Below, in pieces: positions 20,037 through 29,752 of a DNA stretch of 64,000 nucleotides; the stretch's first letter is position 1, and every line of letters begins with the position of its first letter. This DNA comes from Candidatus Ruthia sp. Plio_17_S18 (GTDB lineage Bacteria; Pseudomonadota; Gammaproteobacteria; PS1; Pseudothioglobaceae), in contig CP072538.1 in assembly GCA_021730105.1 (NCBI GenBank), forward strand, positions 620,001 through 684,000, read 5' to 3'. Below the pieces are notes generated by a model. The model was not told the DNA's origin and ran no database searches. It worked only from the letters and a program-made list of their open reading frames with translations. A program made the position numbers and the translations under genes.

Positions 20037-21251
20037 TTAATGTGCCGCCCATTCAACTTTACTGATATCAATGCCATCTTTGAACATATCCCAAAGTGGT
20101 GATAAATCGCGTAATTTATCAACTTTAGTACGTACCAAACCAATAGCCTTATCAACTTGTGCTTCGGTTGTATAACGCCCAATGGTAAATCTAATTGATG
20201 AGTGTGCTAATTCATCACTCAAGCCTAGTGCACGCAAAACATATGATGGTTCAAGACTTGAACTTGTGCAAGCCGAACCTGAAGACACGGCAATGTCATT
20301 AATGGCCATCATTAAAGATTCGCCTTCAACGTAGTTAAAACTGATATTTAGATTACCTGGAATGCGACTATCCATATCGCCATTGACCACAACTTCTTCC
20401 ATATCAACAAAACCTGCTAACAAGCGGTCACGCAATCGTCTAATTTTTTCATTTTCCTCTTTCATATCAGCTTGCGCAATCGCAAAAGCCTCACCCATAC
20501 CAACAATTTGATGTGTGGCTAAAGTGCCTGAACGCATACCTCGCTCATGCCCACCACCATGCATTTGTGCTTCAATGCGTACGCGTGGTTTACGACGCAC
20601 ATAAAGTGCACCCATGCCTTTGGGTCCATAAATTTTATGAGCTGAAAAACTCATCAAATCAACAGGTAGTTTTGATAAATCAATCGCCACTTTGCCTGCT
20701 GACTGTGCTGCATCAACATGAAAGAAAATCTTATTTTCACGACAGAGATTACCGATGGCTTCAATATCTTGAATCACACCAATTTCGTTATTAACATGCA
20801 TGATTGACACCAATATAGTATCTTCACGTATTGCCTCTTTTAAAACATTTAAGTCCAATAAACCATTGGGCATCGGGTCTAAATAGGTGACTTCAAAATC
20901 TTCACGCTCTAATTGCCGACAGGTGTCTAATACTGCCTTATGCTCAGTTTTTAAAGTAATAATGTGCTTGCCTTTTTTGTGATAAAAATGTGTAATACCT
21001 TTAATAGCTAGGTTATCAGATTCAGTTGCGCCCGAAGTCCAAACAATTTCTTTTGAATCGGCACCTATCAAATCAGCCACTTGCTGTCTGGCTTTTTTAA
21101 CAGCCTCATCAGCTTGCCAGCCATAATAATGAGAATTTGATGCTGGATTACCAAAATCGCCATCCATAGTTAAATGTTGCATCATTTTTTTGGCAACACG
21201 TTCGTCAACTGGCGTTGTTGCTGAATAATCCATGTAAGTAGGGATTGACAT
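20037..21251 (-). CDS. iscS: Cysteine desulfurase IscS
   Basis: PLP enzyme that takes sulfur from cysteine for Fe-S clusters and for thiolated tRNA. It has exactly 404 residues like E. coli IscS, the PLP lysine in [10 protein letters not shown] and the persulfide cysteine in [14 protein letters not shown]. It is intact, whereas a ttcA-like tRNA-thiolation gene 2.2 kb away is broken, so one of its potential sulfur acceptors has been lost. Confidence 0.97.
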   Translation of the reverse strand: MSIPTYMDYSATTPVDERVAKKMMQHLTMDGDFGNPASNSHYYGWQADEAVKKARQQVADLIGADSKEIVWTSGATESDNLAIKGITHFYHKKGKHIITLKTEHKAVLDTCRQLEREDFEVTYLDPMPNGLLDLNVLKEAIREDTILVSIMHVNNEIGVIQDIEAIGNLCRENKIFFHVDAAQSAGKVAIDLSKLPVDLMSFSAHKIYGPKGMGALYVRRKPRVRIEAQMHGGGHERGMRSGTLATHQIVGMGEAFAIAQADMKEENEKIRRLRDRLLAGFVDMEEVVVNGDMDSRIPGNLNISFNYVEGESLMMAINDIAVSSGSACTSSSLEPSYVLRALGLSDELAHSSIRFTIGRYTTEAQVDKAIGLVRTKVDKLRDLSPLWDMFKDGIDISKVEWAAH

Positions 21252-21253
21252 AT

Positions 21254-21673
21254 TTATACTCCTTTGTTTGAGTTGTGACCGTCAATCACCATTTGTAAGG
21301 TTTTGCCGTTCAAAAACGTTCTAATTTGTTCGCTAACTTCACACCATAATTGGTGAGCAATACACTGACGCCCATTGTTGCATCCCCTGATGCCTTTACA
21401 ACGACGCAAATCAATATTCTCATCCACTGCCTCAATAATTTGAGTTAAATTAATATCACAAGCTTTAGCATCGAGCAAGTAACCACCACCTGGGCCACGC
21501 ACACTTTTAACCAATTCAGCGCGACGCAACTTGGCGAATAATTGCTCCAAGTAAGACAATGAAATATTCTGTCTTTGTGAGATAATGTCCAAGGTAATGG
21601 GCTTTCCAGTATCGCTAGATGCCAAATCTAACATTGCAGTTACTGCATAACGACCTTTGGTTGTTAATTGCAT
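21254..21673 (-). CDS. iscR: Fe-S cluster-sensing transcription regulator IscR
   Basis: Rrf2-family repressor that senses Fe-S status and controls its own operon. I start it at the ATG at 21673 ([14 protein letters not shown], the family N-terminus), giving 139 residues; the frame extends upstream to 21715 but without family similarity. The winged helix occupies about 1-80, and the cluster ligands Cys92, Cys98, Cys104 and His107 fall at the same numbers as in E. coli. A strong promoter lies just upstream, so autoregulation is likely to persist. Confidence 0.95.
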   Translation of the reverse strand: MQLTTKGRYAVTAMLDLASSDTGKPITLDIISQRQNISLSYLEQLFAKLRRAELVKSVRGPGGGYLLDAKACDINLTQIIEAVDENIDLRRCKGIRGCNNGRQCIAHQLWCEVSEQIRTFLNGKTLQMVIDGHNSNKGV

Positions 21674-21706
21674 ATCAGTCCTAATTCTAGTTAATAACGA
21701 GTAATG

Positions 21707-21736
21707 ATTATACACTTAACCAAGTTATTTAGTCAA
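21707..21736 (-). promoter_or_regulatory. isc operon promoter
   Basis: On the minus strand TTGACT (21731-21736) and TATAAT (21707-21712) are separated by 18 bases, 34 bases before the iscR ATG. The spacer and -35 (TTGACTAAATAACTTGG) vaguely resemble a type 1 IscR site, which would be the expected autoregulatory operator; that part is inference. Confidence 0.7.
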
Positions 21737-21760
21737 GTAAATAACCTTAATATTGATTGG

Positions 21761-22462
21761 TTATTTGCTTTCAATTTCCAAATTATTCACAGAAGTGTCT
21801 TTTTGGTCTTTGATGTTCAATTCTTTTGAAACTTTGTGCAATTGCAAGTCCACATCGTGTAAATGTACCAAGATAGAATTGATAGCTTTAATAGTAGGAT
21901 CATCAACATCACCACCACTAACAGCATAAGAATCAAAATGGTCTGATTTAATTTGGTTGTTTTTCAAAACACGACCAGGCACACCAACAACCGTTTGAAA
22001 TTCATCAATAGATTTAACCACAACAGAATTTGATCCTACTCTAACGTTGTCAGCCAGTGTAATTGGACCTAGTATCTTTGCACCAGCGCCAATCACTACA
22101 TTATTACCCAGAGTTGGATGGCGCTTACCTTTTTGCCAAGTTGTGCCACCCAGTGTAACGCCATGATACAAAGTACAATCATCACCAATTTTAGCAGTTT
22201 CACCAATTACCACACCCATGCCATGGTCAATAAAAAAACGACGACCAATAATAGCACCCGGGTGAATTTCAACACCTGTAAACCATCTTGCTAGTGATGA
22301 TATAAATCTTGCCAACCATTTAAATTTTAATTGCCATAATCGATGGCTCAAGCGATAAAACATCATGGCTTGTACACCTGAATAGCAAGTTATGATGTCA
22401 AAGGTGTTTCTGGCAGCAGGGTCACGATCAAAAATACTTTGAATATCTTCAATAAATTTCAT
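21761..22462 (-). CDS. cysE: Serine O-acetyltransferase
   Basis: Makes O-acetylserine, the precursor of cysteine. The 233-residue protein has an N-terminal helical domain (from about residue 25, [19 protein letters not shown]) and a left-handed beta-helix of hexapeptide repeats with [22 protein letters not shown] partly visible, plus the catalytic DHGMG and HGVTLGGT motifs. It is the short form lacking the long N-terminal extension of E. coli CysE. Its position directly upstream of iscR-iscS links cysteine supply with cysteine desulfuration. Confidence 0.94.
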   Translation of the reverse strand: MKFIEDIQSIFDRDPAARNTFDIITCYSGVQAMMFYRLSHRLWQLKFKWLARFISSLARWFTGVEIHPGAIIGRRFFIDHGMGVVIGETAKIGDDCTLYHGVTLGGTTWQKGKRHPTLGNNVVIGAGAKILGPITLADNVRVGSNSVVVKSIDEFQTVVGVPGRVLKNNQIKSDHFDSYAVSGGDVDDPTIKAINSILVHLHDVDLQLHKVSKELNIKDQKDTSVNNLEIESK

Positions 22463-22520
22463 GGTTAAATTATACCATACAGCGCTTAATGTCTTTAAAT
22501 TGCGTGTATACGTAAAACCC

Positions 22521-23341
22521 TTAGTAATTAATAACCGATTTAAAACGTTTATAACTCCATAAATATTGCTCTGGCTGGGGGTTGGTAATCAAATCTTCAA
22601 TGACTTTATTCATCAGCAATGTGTCATCTGCAAGTGTATTGGCGTTAGACAGCACTTTTACTGGCTTGAGGTTAAGCTCGTAACCTTTGGCATTTGGCAA
22701 GCGTTTTTCCCATGCCATAACCACTTGAGCGTCATTCCTCCTAGCAAGCATTACCAATAAAGTCGTCGTGTGCGCATTTTGTGAAAAAATGGCACTAGAA
22801 CGTTCCCTACTTCACCCGGATCTTGGTCGGGTAATATGGCAATGAGTTATTTGTTGTTAATTGTTCTTTGCAATTTGATAACGCCTTTTTTATTGGCTGG
22901 TGCCATTAGTAAATCGCCCTTCTGTAGCTTTGAGAGTAATAATGCGTTTTGCTATTTATCTTTTAATGTCTTATACATGAACACGACTGTCTCAGATAAT
23001 GATACCATTCTAGCCACCAATTCCCAACAGCCAAAATGAGGCACTAATAAGATAACAGCTTTGTCGTTCTTAAGATGTTCCATGCCTATTGTTTTTGTCA
23101 CGTATTTGGCATTATTATCAAAACCCCTAAACCAAATAAACCCAGACTCATTTAAACTCTTGCCTGATTCTATGAGTGATTTTTAAATCAATATTTGTCG
23201 CTGCTATGGATTTAATTTTGGAAAACAAAGTTGAGTATTTTTACTCACTACAGCCCTAGAATTAGACTGTGTTAAATACAAATATTGGCCAATCAATATG
23301 CCAATAAAATTGGTTTAACCTCAATGACATGATTGAAAAAA
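22521..23341 (-). pseudogene. lpxL: Lipid A acyltransferase (LpxL/HtrB family), degraded
   Basis: Pieces in several minus-strand frames line up with the lysophospholipid acyltransferase family. They are: YLYLTQSNSRAVVSKNTQ (near 23270), NESGFIWFRGFDNNAKYV, HFGCWELVARMVSLS (around 23030), ILPDQDPGEVGNVLVPFF (about 22840-22790), and an open C-terminal frame 22521-22757 ending [12 protein letters not shown]. In-frame stops and at least one frameshift at the T run near 22785 interrupt it. The N-terminal boundary is approximate. The intact enzyme would add a secondary acyl chain to lipid A; loss would give under-acylated LPS unless a paralogue exists. Confidence 0.8.
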
Positions 23342-23355
23342 TCCAAAGAATAAAC

Positions 23356-24140
23356 CTAATCATTCAAGCCTTCCTTGGTTTCATCTAGCATGGGCTTCAT
23401 GGTACTTAGTAGGTTTTTATACAAATTAGGCGTACGTATTTGCTTCGGTTAACAACCACTGTTTAAAATGCGCTCGTTCGGTAGGTATTTGGTAGCAAGC
23501 TGGACAAGGAGTCTTTAATGATGGGCAAAAGTGTTGTTTTGGCAAAATCAGCCAATTGCCTTTCTCGAACGTACACTAGTGGTCGAATAATACGCAAATC
23601 CTTTGCATCGTTAATATAATGCGCTTTCATGGTTTGAATTTTGCCATTATGACACATTGACATCATTGGTGATTCAGCCAGGTCGTCTAAATGCTGACCC
23701 AATGCTAAAACATTGTAGCCTTCACGCCGTGTCACTTGATACATTAGTCCTCGCTTAATACGCGCACAAAAAGAGCAATATGAATTGCCCTTCATGCTTT
23801 TTTCGGCTTGCTCCATAATTGGAAAGACTTCAAAAAAATAAGGTGTGTCAAATTTTCTAAAAAAACTTTCCAAAGCTTGTGGCTCAAAATCATCTACCTG
23901 ATGGTCAATCGTGACCACACCAAGTTCAAAACGAATTGGGGCAGAGGCAAGAAAATGGCGTAAAATGTGGAACAGACTCAGAGAGTCTTTATCCCCATCT
24001 TTAATCATTTGAAAATCACTAATTGCACGCCCGACTGGTTTAACTAGTAATTTTGGCAAAACCATTCTAGGTTTAACTGTATGTGTGTTTTTAGGATTGT
24101 TTATTTTGCTTGTGAAAGCCATTTTCTTGCCTCTGCCCAA
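23356..24140 (-). pseudogene. ttcA: TtcA-like tRNA 2-thiocytidine synthase, PP-loop deleted
   Basis: The frame 23463-24140 matches TtcA-like ATPases (GRAISDFQMIKDGD, CSFCARIKRG, LGQHLDDLAES, RPLVYVRERQLADFA). However, IKDGD is joined directly to KDSLSL: the segment that normally contains the SGGKDS PP-loop is missing by an in-frame deletion of about nine codons. A frameshift near the C-terminus then replaces the real end, which continues in another frame (CPACYQIPTERAHFKQWLL ... KPMLDETKEGLND) to a TAG at 23356-23358. With the nucleotide-binding loop gone the enzyme should be inactive. It would have used IscS-derived sulfur for C32 thiolation of tRNA. Confidence 0.85.
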
Positions 24141-24212
24141 ATTATTTTGAGTACTTAGTGTACAAAAAGTCTTTTCGCTGTCAGTTGTGTTAACGGATAT
24201 CTCAAGTAATAA

Positions 24213-25572
24213 TTAATCTCTTAAAACCCATATTGTGATTATTTTATTAGCAGCATACTGATTAATGACTGCCACCACGCTCTTACCACTTACTTTTTCA
24301 CGGTTAATGGTAATGATTTTATCACCTACATATAGCCCAGATTTTTGTGCACAAGTGCCTGAAAATACAGTTGTAATTTGGGCAAATTCTCCTTTAATAT
24401 TAGCACTAATACCGAAATGAGACAACTCTTTTTTATTAATGCTAAAGACACAATCTACACCAACATAAGCAAAGGTTTCTTGTAGTGGCAACTCTTTTAC
24501 GCCATATAAATAATCATTGAAAGTACATTTTTTAAAACATCATCCAAAAAATGCCTTGTCATTGGTACATTGTCTAATGTGGATGTCAATCACAAAAGCA
24601 AGCAATGCACCTTTGGTGTAATAACTAACAATGACATTGGGCGCGTTCTCATCTTGTTTGTAAAACTTAGTCCAAGTGTCGTAACTAGATTCTGCTAAGG
24701 ATTGTTTTTTCCTGCCTTTTGGTTGTTGCACTCTCGTTATAGTTTGAGCGAAAAAAGTTAAATATTGCTTTGGTGTTAAAATTTGGAAGCGCAATAAGGA
24801 CAATTCATCATAATATGACGTAAAGCCTTCAAAAATCCATAATTGCTGAATATAGTTTTCTGCATTCAGATCTAATTGATGAAAGCTGGCAGGCTTAATG
24901 GTTTTAATCCACCAAGCGTAGAAATATTCATGAGAGCATAGGGCTAAAAATCTTGTGTATTCTGGTGTTATATCATGCTCATTAAGCACTGTCATTTCTT
25001 TCCTAGAACAAATAAGACTTGATGAGTGTTTATGCTCCAATCCACCATAAGCGTTCGCTCTAACCAGAGTTAAAAATAAGTACTCATCAAATGGAATAAC
25101 GTCGTTAAAAAAATCAATATGGTGAGTGCATATAATCGCCAAATCCTTTGCTAGACGTTTAATATCTGCATTTTTGATTGGCAGGCTTTATATTCAACTC
25201 ACACAAATCTGACTCAAACCCTAAAGGCAATAAAAACAAACTACTACCATGAAAAAAGCACGCTAGTTATCTAAATAAGCCGACCTCACCGATAAATCAA
25301 AGGCATAAATCTCGTATTCAATACTTAGTACATTTTCACAAGGATAAGCAATCCAATGATTTTTATCGAGTTTTTTAATCGGCACTTGCTGGTGGTGGCT
25401 TTTAGCTTTAATACTGATGATATTTTTAGCAAAATCACGAATCATATAACTACCAGGAATCCAATTGGGTAATGAGAATACTTGCCCTAATGAATTAGGG
25501 TTTTTAGGGTTAATACAACCTTAAAAATATGAGCATGAGCATCTTTAATGGCAACCGTGTATTGAATGCTCA
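24213..25572 (-). pseudogene. M61 family peptidase with PDZ domain, degraded
   Basis: Three open fragments belong to one M61 (glycyl aminopeptidase-like) gene. The N-terminal start MSIQYTVAIKDAHAH is at 25572 with a frameshift soon after, then LPNWIPGSYMIRDFAKNI (to 25263), the catalytic part YGGLEHKHSSSLICSRKE to GALLAFVIDIHIRQ (24540-25142), and the C-terminal PDZ domain (24213-24491, SGLYVGDKIITINREKVSG). The family zinc motif HEYFH reads HEYFY here, so a metal-ligand histidine has been lost. Stops and frameshifts separate the fragments. Confidence 0.88.
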
Positions 25573-25649
25573 TAAGGCGTTTTTCGTTATTTTTAATGCT
25601 TTGAAAAATAAAATGCTGGTGTTGTTTATATCACCCAAAGCAAAATTCA

Positions 25650-26726
25650 TCATGATAATAATTGGTCAATAGTTGCCTTGAAACCAAGCACTGATTGTTG
25701 ATAATTTTTCGCCACTTGGATGTGGTTAAGATTTGCACTTTGCTCATTGTTTTGCGCTGAAATCACAGAACTTGCTTGAGAATTAGCGTTGTTGTATCTG
25801 CTTTTTTACTCTTTAGTGCGCGCCTTGGAATGGATATTTAATAGTTGTTCTAACTTTCGCTCTTTGGCTCTGGCAAGTTTTATTTGTGTTTTTTCAATGG
25901 CTGACTTGGCTTGCGTATCACCAATAGGATAGATCAAATCCAAGCCAATATTCCACGATAGACTCTGGAATCTGTATAGCGACTATATTCACACCTTCGC
26001 TGCTAATACCAAGCTTCAAGTCAAGCTGTATTTTTGAATTACTTTTGTCACTCTTTAATTGACGCTTTAGCAAGTCTTGGTTTAAATCAGCTATTTTTAA
26101 TATTCTAGAATTAGTCAATAAGTATTGTTTAAGATTGTCATCATTAGTTGCATAGCGTTGATATAAATCAAATTCAGCCTTAACATCAGAAAAACTAATA
26201 TTTAAAGTAATTGCCATTTCATGACGCAAAAGATTTAAACCTTGCCAGGTTTGAATTTGTTGCTGTTTAGCGCTTTGATGAGCATTTTCTTGTAGTAATA
26301 CATCGACTTTATCAACCACTGACATGGACATAACCAATAGAAAATTTATTTCTATTGGTATTTAAACTGGTGGTTGTGGCCTTATTTTTATCTTTCCAAT
26401 TGTGCTTGAGAGTAATATCAGCACCTGGAACTTATTATCTTTTTAGTTGCTGAAAAATCAACTGAAGTGGTGTTTAAATCATTATAAGCCGTTATGGATG
26501 AAATATCGCTTGCATCTTCACTTTTAAAATTGGTGTTTACACCAACAAACCAATCTTGATTAGCTGTGGTTGCTTGTTGATCAATCTGCTTAATTTGTAT
26601 AGACAAATCAAGTTGTGTAAAAAAAGGATGCGTCTCTTTTAAACTTTCAATAAATTCATGTTGTGTCATTGCTTGAACATCAAGACAAGTAACAAAAATC
26701 AATGCAGTGGTTAGGTTTTGTTTCAT
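25650..26726 (-). pseudogene. TolC-family outer-membrane efflux protein, degraded
   Basis: The N-terminal fragment 26418-26726 has a signal-peptide-like start (MKQNLTTALIFVTCLDVQA). A frameshifted bridge (GADITLKHNWKDKNKATTT) leads to 25918-26337, a helix-rich, Q/L-rich stretch typical of TolC coiled coils, and the remains run to SVLGFKATIDQLLS with a TGA at 25650-25652. At least two frameshifts are needed to join them. The start overlaps the aroK stop by 4 bases. The TolC assignment is by pattern, not by a diagnostic motif. Confidence 0.6.
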
Positions 26727-27244
26727 GTGGGGATGACTTGTTTAATTTCATTAATAATGGCGTACAGCTTCTTACCAGTGGTATCAATCACTACATCTGC
26801 CACTTCTTGATATAAAGATTCGCGCTTTGATACTAAATCACGAATGGTTTTTTCTCGATTGCTTGATTGTTCAAGTAGTGGTCTAGATTTAGAATTCATG
26901 GTGCGTTTAAACAATTGTTCGATTGTTGAAGATAAATACACCACAAAATTACCACGCTTAAGCATTTCTAGATTTTTAGGATTAATAACAATACCGCCGC
27001 CAGTAGCGATGACAACATTCTTAATTTCACATAAATCAGCCAACACTTGTGTTTCACGTTTGCGAAAACCTTGCTCACCTTCTACATCAAAAATATGGTC
27101 AATAGCCACACCTGTGCGTGCTACTATTTCAAAATCTGAATCAAAAAAATCACGCTTAAGAACACAGGCCAAGCGGCGACCAACCGATGTCTTACCAGAG
27201 CCCATCGGTCCAACCAAAACAACATTTGGTGAGTAGCTACTCAT
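26723..27244 (-). CDS. aroK: Shikimate kinase
   Basis: Phosphorylates shikimate in aromatic amino-acid synthesis. Starting at the ATG at 27244 (MSSYSPNVVLVGPMGSGKTSVG) the protein has 173 residues, the family length; the frame open to 27310 adds unrelated residues. The P-loop GPMGSGKT is at 12-19, the shikimate-binding DSDFEI and the GGGI loop follow. The usual partner aroB is not adjacent. It ends overlapping the broken TolC-like gene. Confidence 0.93.
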   Translation of the reverse strand: MSSYSPNVVLVGPMGSGKTSVGRRLACVLKRDFFDSDFEIVARTGVAIDHIFDVEGEQGFRKRETQVLADLCEIKNVVIATGGGIVINPKNLEMLKRGNFVVYLSSTIEQLFKRTMNSKSRPLLEQSSNREKTIRDLVSKRESLYQEVADVVIDTTGKKLYAIINEIKQVIPT

Positions 27245-27251
27245 TAAAAGT

Positions 27252-27443
27252 CTATGCCAGTTCGTAACTGGCACTACAGTACGGACAAGATGCTTTGCCA
27301 TTACTGTCAAATTTTAAAAACACCTTGGGGTGCATATTCCACTTTTGCGCCTCTGGCGGTGGACAATGAAACGGCAAATCTTTTTCTTCTACAACACTAA
27401 AACTCACGTTTTTTTTTTGAAAATCATCTACGGATAAATTCAT
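27252..27443 (-). CDS. CHCC-type zinc-finger domain protein
   Basis: A 63-residue protein with Cys27, His38, Cys53 and Cys56 (FHCPP ... NMHPK ... CPYC), the zf-CHCC pattern shared with the NDUFS6 subunit of complex I; bacterial versions are small, of uncertain role, and often near ilvE. It starts at the ATG at 27443 overlapping the ilvE stop (ATGA). Codons 9-12 contain an A10 homopolymer (plus-strand T at 27409-27418), a possible slippage site. Confidence 0.8.
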   Translation of the reverse strand: MNLSVDDFQKKNVSFSVVEEKDLPFHCPPPEAQKWNMHPKVFLKFDSNGKASCPYCSASYELA

Positions 27444-28372
27444 TGACAAAACCCCTTGGCAATCCAGTGTTGGTATTGCCCATTTCTACCATAAACACAA
27501 TCAAAATATAAGGCTTGTAACTGCTCAGTCACTAGACCACGTGTACCTAAACCGATTGTACGATTATCAAGCTCACGAATAGGGGTTATCTCTGCCGCTG
27601 TACCTGTAAAAAATGCCTCATCTGCAATGCACACTTCATCACGAGTGATGCGTTTTTCAACCACTTTATACCCCAAATCAGTTGCCAATTTGAATACGGT
27701 ATCACGGGTAATGCCTTCCAGTGCTGAGGTCAAATCAGGTGTGTAAATAACACCATCTCGCACAATAAAAATATTTTCACCACTGCCTTCAGCTACAAAA
27801 CCATCAACATCTAACATTAACGCCTCATCATAACCATCAGTTAAAGCTTCTTTCAAGGCCAGCATTGAATTAATATAATTGCCATTAGCCTTGGCTTTAG
27901 TCATAGCAATATTAACATGATGACGCGCATAGCTTGAAGTGCGGATACGAATGCCATTTTTCATATTATTTTCACCTAAATACGACCCCCATTCCCAAGC
28001 AGCAATAATAGTATGCACCTTAAGCCCATCAGCACGCAATCCCATGCCTTCTGAACCATAAAAGCACATAAGGCGAATGTAGGCGCTATCAAGATTATTT
28101 TTAGCAACTGCATCTTTTTGGGCTTGATTAAGTTCGTCTTTGGAAACACCAATATCCATGTTCATAATTTTGGCAGAATTAAACAATCTGTTGGTATGCT
28201 CTTCAAGGCGAAAAATTGCTGGTCCTTTTTTGGTTTCGTATGCACGAATCCCTTCAAACACGCCCATGCCATAATGCAAAGTATGTGTCAATACATGGAC
28301 TTTAGCCTCACGCCAATCTACCCACTCACCATCAAACCAAATTAAACCATCTCTATCATCAAATGTATGCAT
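27440..28372 (-). CDS. ilvE: Branched-chain amino-acid aminotransferase
   Basis: PLP class IV transaminase of 310 residues making Leu, Ile and Val from keto acids. The N-terminus DGLIWFDGEWVDWREAKVHV, the YGMGVFEGIRAY segment, KANGNYINSMLA containing the PLP-lysine region and EGSGENIF are family hallmarks. It lies 2 bases after lysC and overlaps the zinc-finger gene, so lysC-ilvE-zf-aroK looks like one amino-acid operon. Confidence 0.95.
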   Translation of the reverse strand: MHTFDDRDGLIWFDGEWVDWREAKVHVLTHTLHYGMGVFEGIRAYETKKGPAIFRLEEHTNRLFNSAKIMNMDIGVSKDELNQAQKDAVAKNNLDSAYIRLMCFYGSEGMGLRADGLKVHTIIAAWEWGSYLGENNMKNGIRIRTSSYARHHVNIAMTKAKANGNYINSMLALKEALTDGYDEALMLDVDGFVAEGSGENIFIVRDGVIYTPDLTSALEGITRDTVFKLATDLGYKVVEKRITRDEVCIADEAFFTGTAAEITPIRELDNRTIGLGTRGLVTEQLQALYFDCVYGRNGQYQHWIAKGFCQ

Positions 28373-28374
28373 TT

Positions 28375-29598
28375 TTATTCCTTATCCAATTCAAACACAG
28401 CATGTAATGAACGCACTGCCAATTCTAAATACTTCTCATCAATCACCACTGAAATTTTAATCTCGCTGGTTGAAATCATTTGAATATTAATACTCTCATT
28501 ATGCAATACCTCAAACATTTGTGCGGCAATACCCGCATGAGAACGCATGCCAATACCCACTAATGATACTTTAACCACTTTGTCGTCACTTTGAACAGCT
28601 ATTGCGCCTAACTCTTGACACAAACGGTCTAGGATTTTACTAGCGGTTTTAAAGTCATTTCTATGCACAGTAAAAGCAAAATTAGTCAAGCCTTCACGTG
28701 CAGATACACTTTGCACAATCATATCAACTTCGATATTAACAGTGCTAATTGGGCTTAAAATTTTAAATGCAATACCAGGCTCATCTGGCACACCAATTAA
28801 ACTTAATTTTGCCTCATCTTTATTATGAGCAATGCCTGAAATAACCGCTTGTTCCACAATATTCTCCTCATTAGTAATTAACGTACCTACTGGATTATCA
28901 ATCAAAGATGACAATACTCTTAATGGCACTTTATATTTTGATGCAAACTCCACTGAACGAATTTGCAAAACTTTTGAGCCAAGTGATGTCATCTCTAACA
29001 TCTCTTCATAACTCACAACATTCATTTTTCTGGCATTTGGCTCAATACGTGGGTCAATTGTAAACACACCATCTACATCAGTATAGATTTGACATTCATA
29101 AGCCTTAAGCGCAGCTGCAAGTGCCACAGCAGTAGTATCAGAGCCACCACGACCTAATGTGGTAATATGTCCATCTACATCCACACCTTGAAACCCTGCC
29201 ACAACAACAACTTTTCCTTGAGTTAGGCTTTGGCGAATGCGATAATCATCAATTGACTTGATGCGTGCTTTACCATGCTCAGAGTCAGTCATAATACGCA
29301 CTTGCGCACCTGTATAAGAAATCGCATCACAATCTAACTGTTGCAATGCCATAGTCAGTAAAGCAATCGTCACTTGCTCACCAGTCGTTAGTAAAACATC
29401 CATCTCTCTTAGAGAAGGTGTGTCTTGAATGGTTTGCGCGAGTGCAGTCATTCGATTGGTTTCACCACTCATGGCAGACACACTTACTACCAGTTGATCA
29501 CCTGTCTCTTTAAATGCTTTAATTTTTTGTGCAACCGCCTGAATACGTTCAATCGAAGCGACTGAAGTACCACCGTATTTTTGTACAATTAATGCCAT
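28375..29598 (-). CDS. lysC: Aspartate kinase
   Basis: First enzyme of the Lys/Thr/Met/DAP pathway, 407 residues. The kinase motif KYGGTSV is at 6-12, GRGGSDTTA further on, and two ACT domains fill about residues 265-407, so it should be feedback-regulated by lysine and/or threonine. It is the monofunctional type, not fused to homoserine dehydrogenase. The ACTGCA/TGCAGT inverted repeat about 40 bases upstream is of unknown meaning. Confidence 0.95.
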   Translation of the reverse strand: MALIVQKYGGTSVASIERIQAVAQKIKAFKETGDQLVVSVSAMSGETNRMTALAQTIQDTPSLREMDVLLTTGEQVTIALLTMALQQLDCDAISYTGAQVRIMTDSEHGKARIKSIDDYRIRQSLTQGKVVVVAGFQGVDVDGHITTLGRGGSDTTAVALAAALKAYECQIYTDVDGVFTIDPRIEPNARKMNVVSYEEMLEMTSLGSKVLQIRSVEFASKYKVPLRVLSSLIDNPVGTLITNEENIVEQAVISGIAHNKDEAKLSLIGVPDEPGIAFKILSPISTVNIEVDMIVQSVSAREGLTNFAFTVHRNDFKTASKILDRLCQELGAIAVQSDDKVVKVSLVGIGMRSHAGIAAQMFEVLHNESINIQMISTSEIKISVVIDEKYLELAVRSLHAVFELDKE

Positions 29599-29752
29599 TA
29601 ATCATAGTTCAATTAATAATTATCAAAATTATACGTTAGCAACTGCACTTGCAGTAATAAAAAAGCACCTCATTCATTGTTAAAATAAGTCTTGTTTGTT
29701 AATCAAAAAAAGCCTGCCAAAGCAAACTCTTTTTAAAATATTTAACGTTTAA

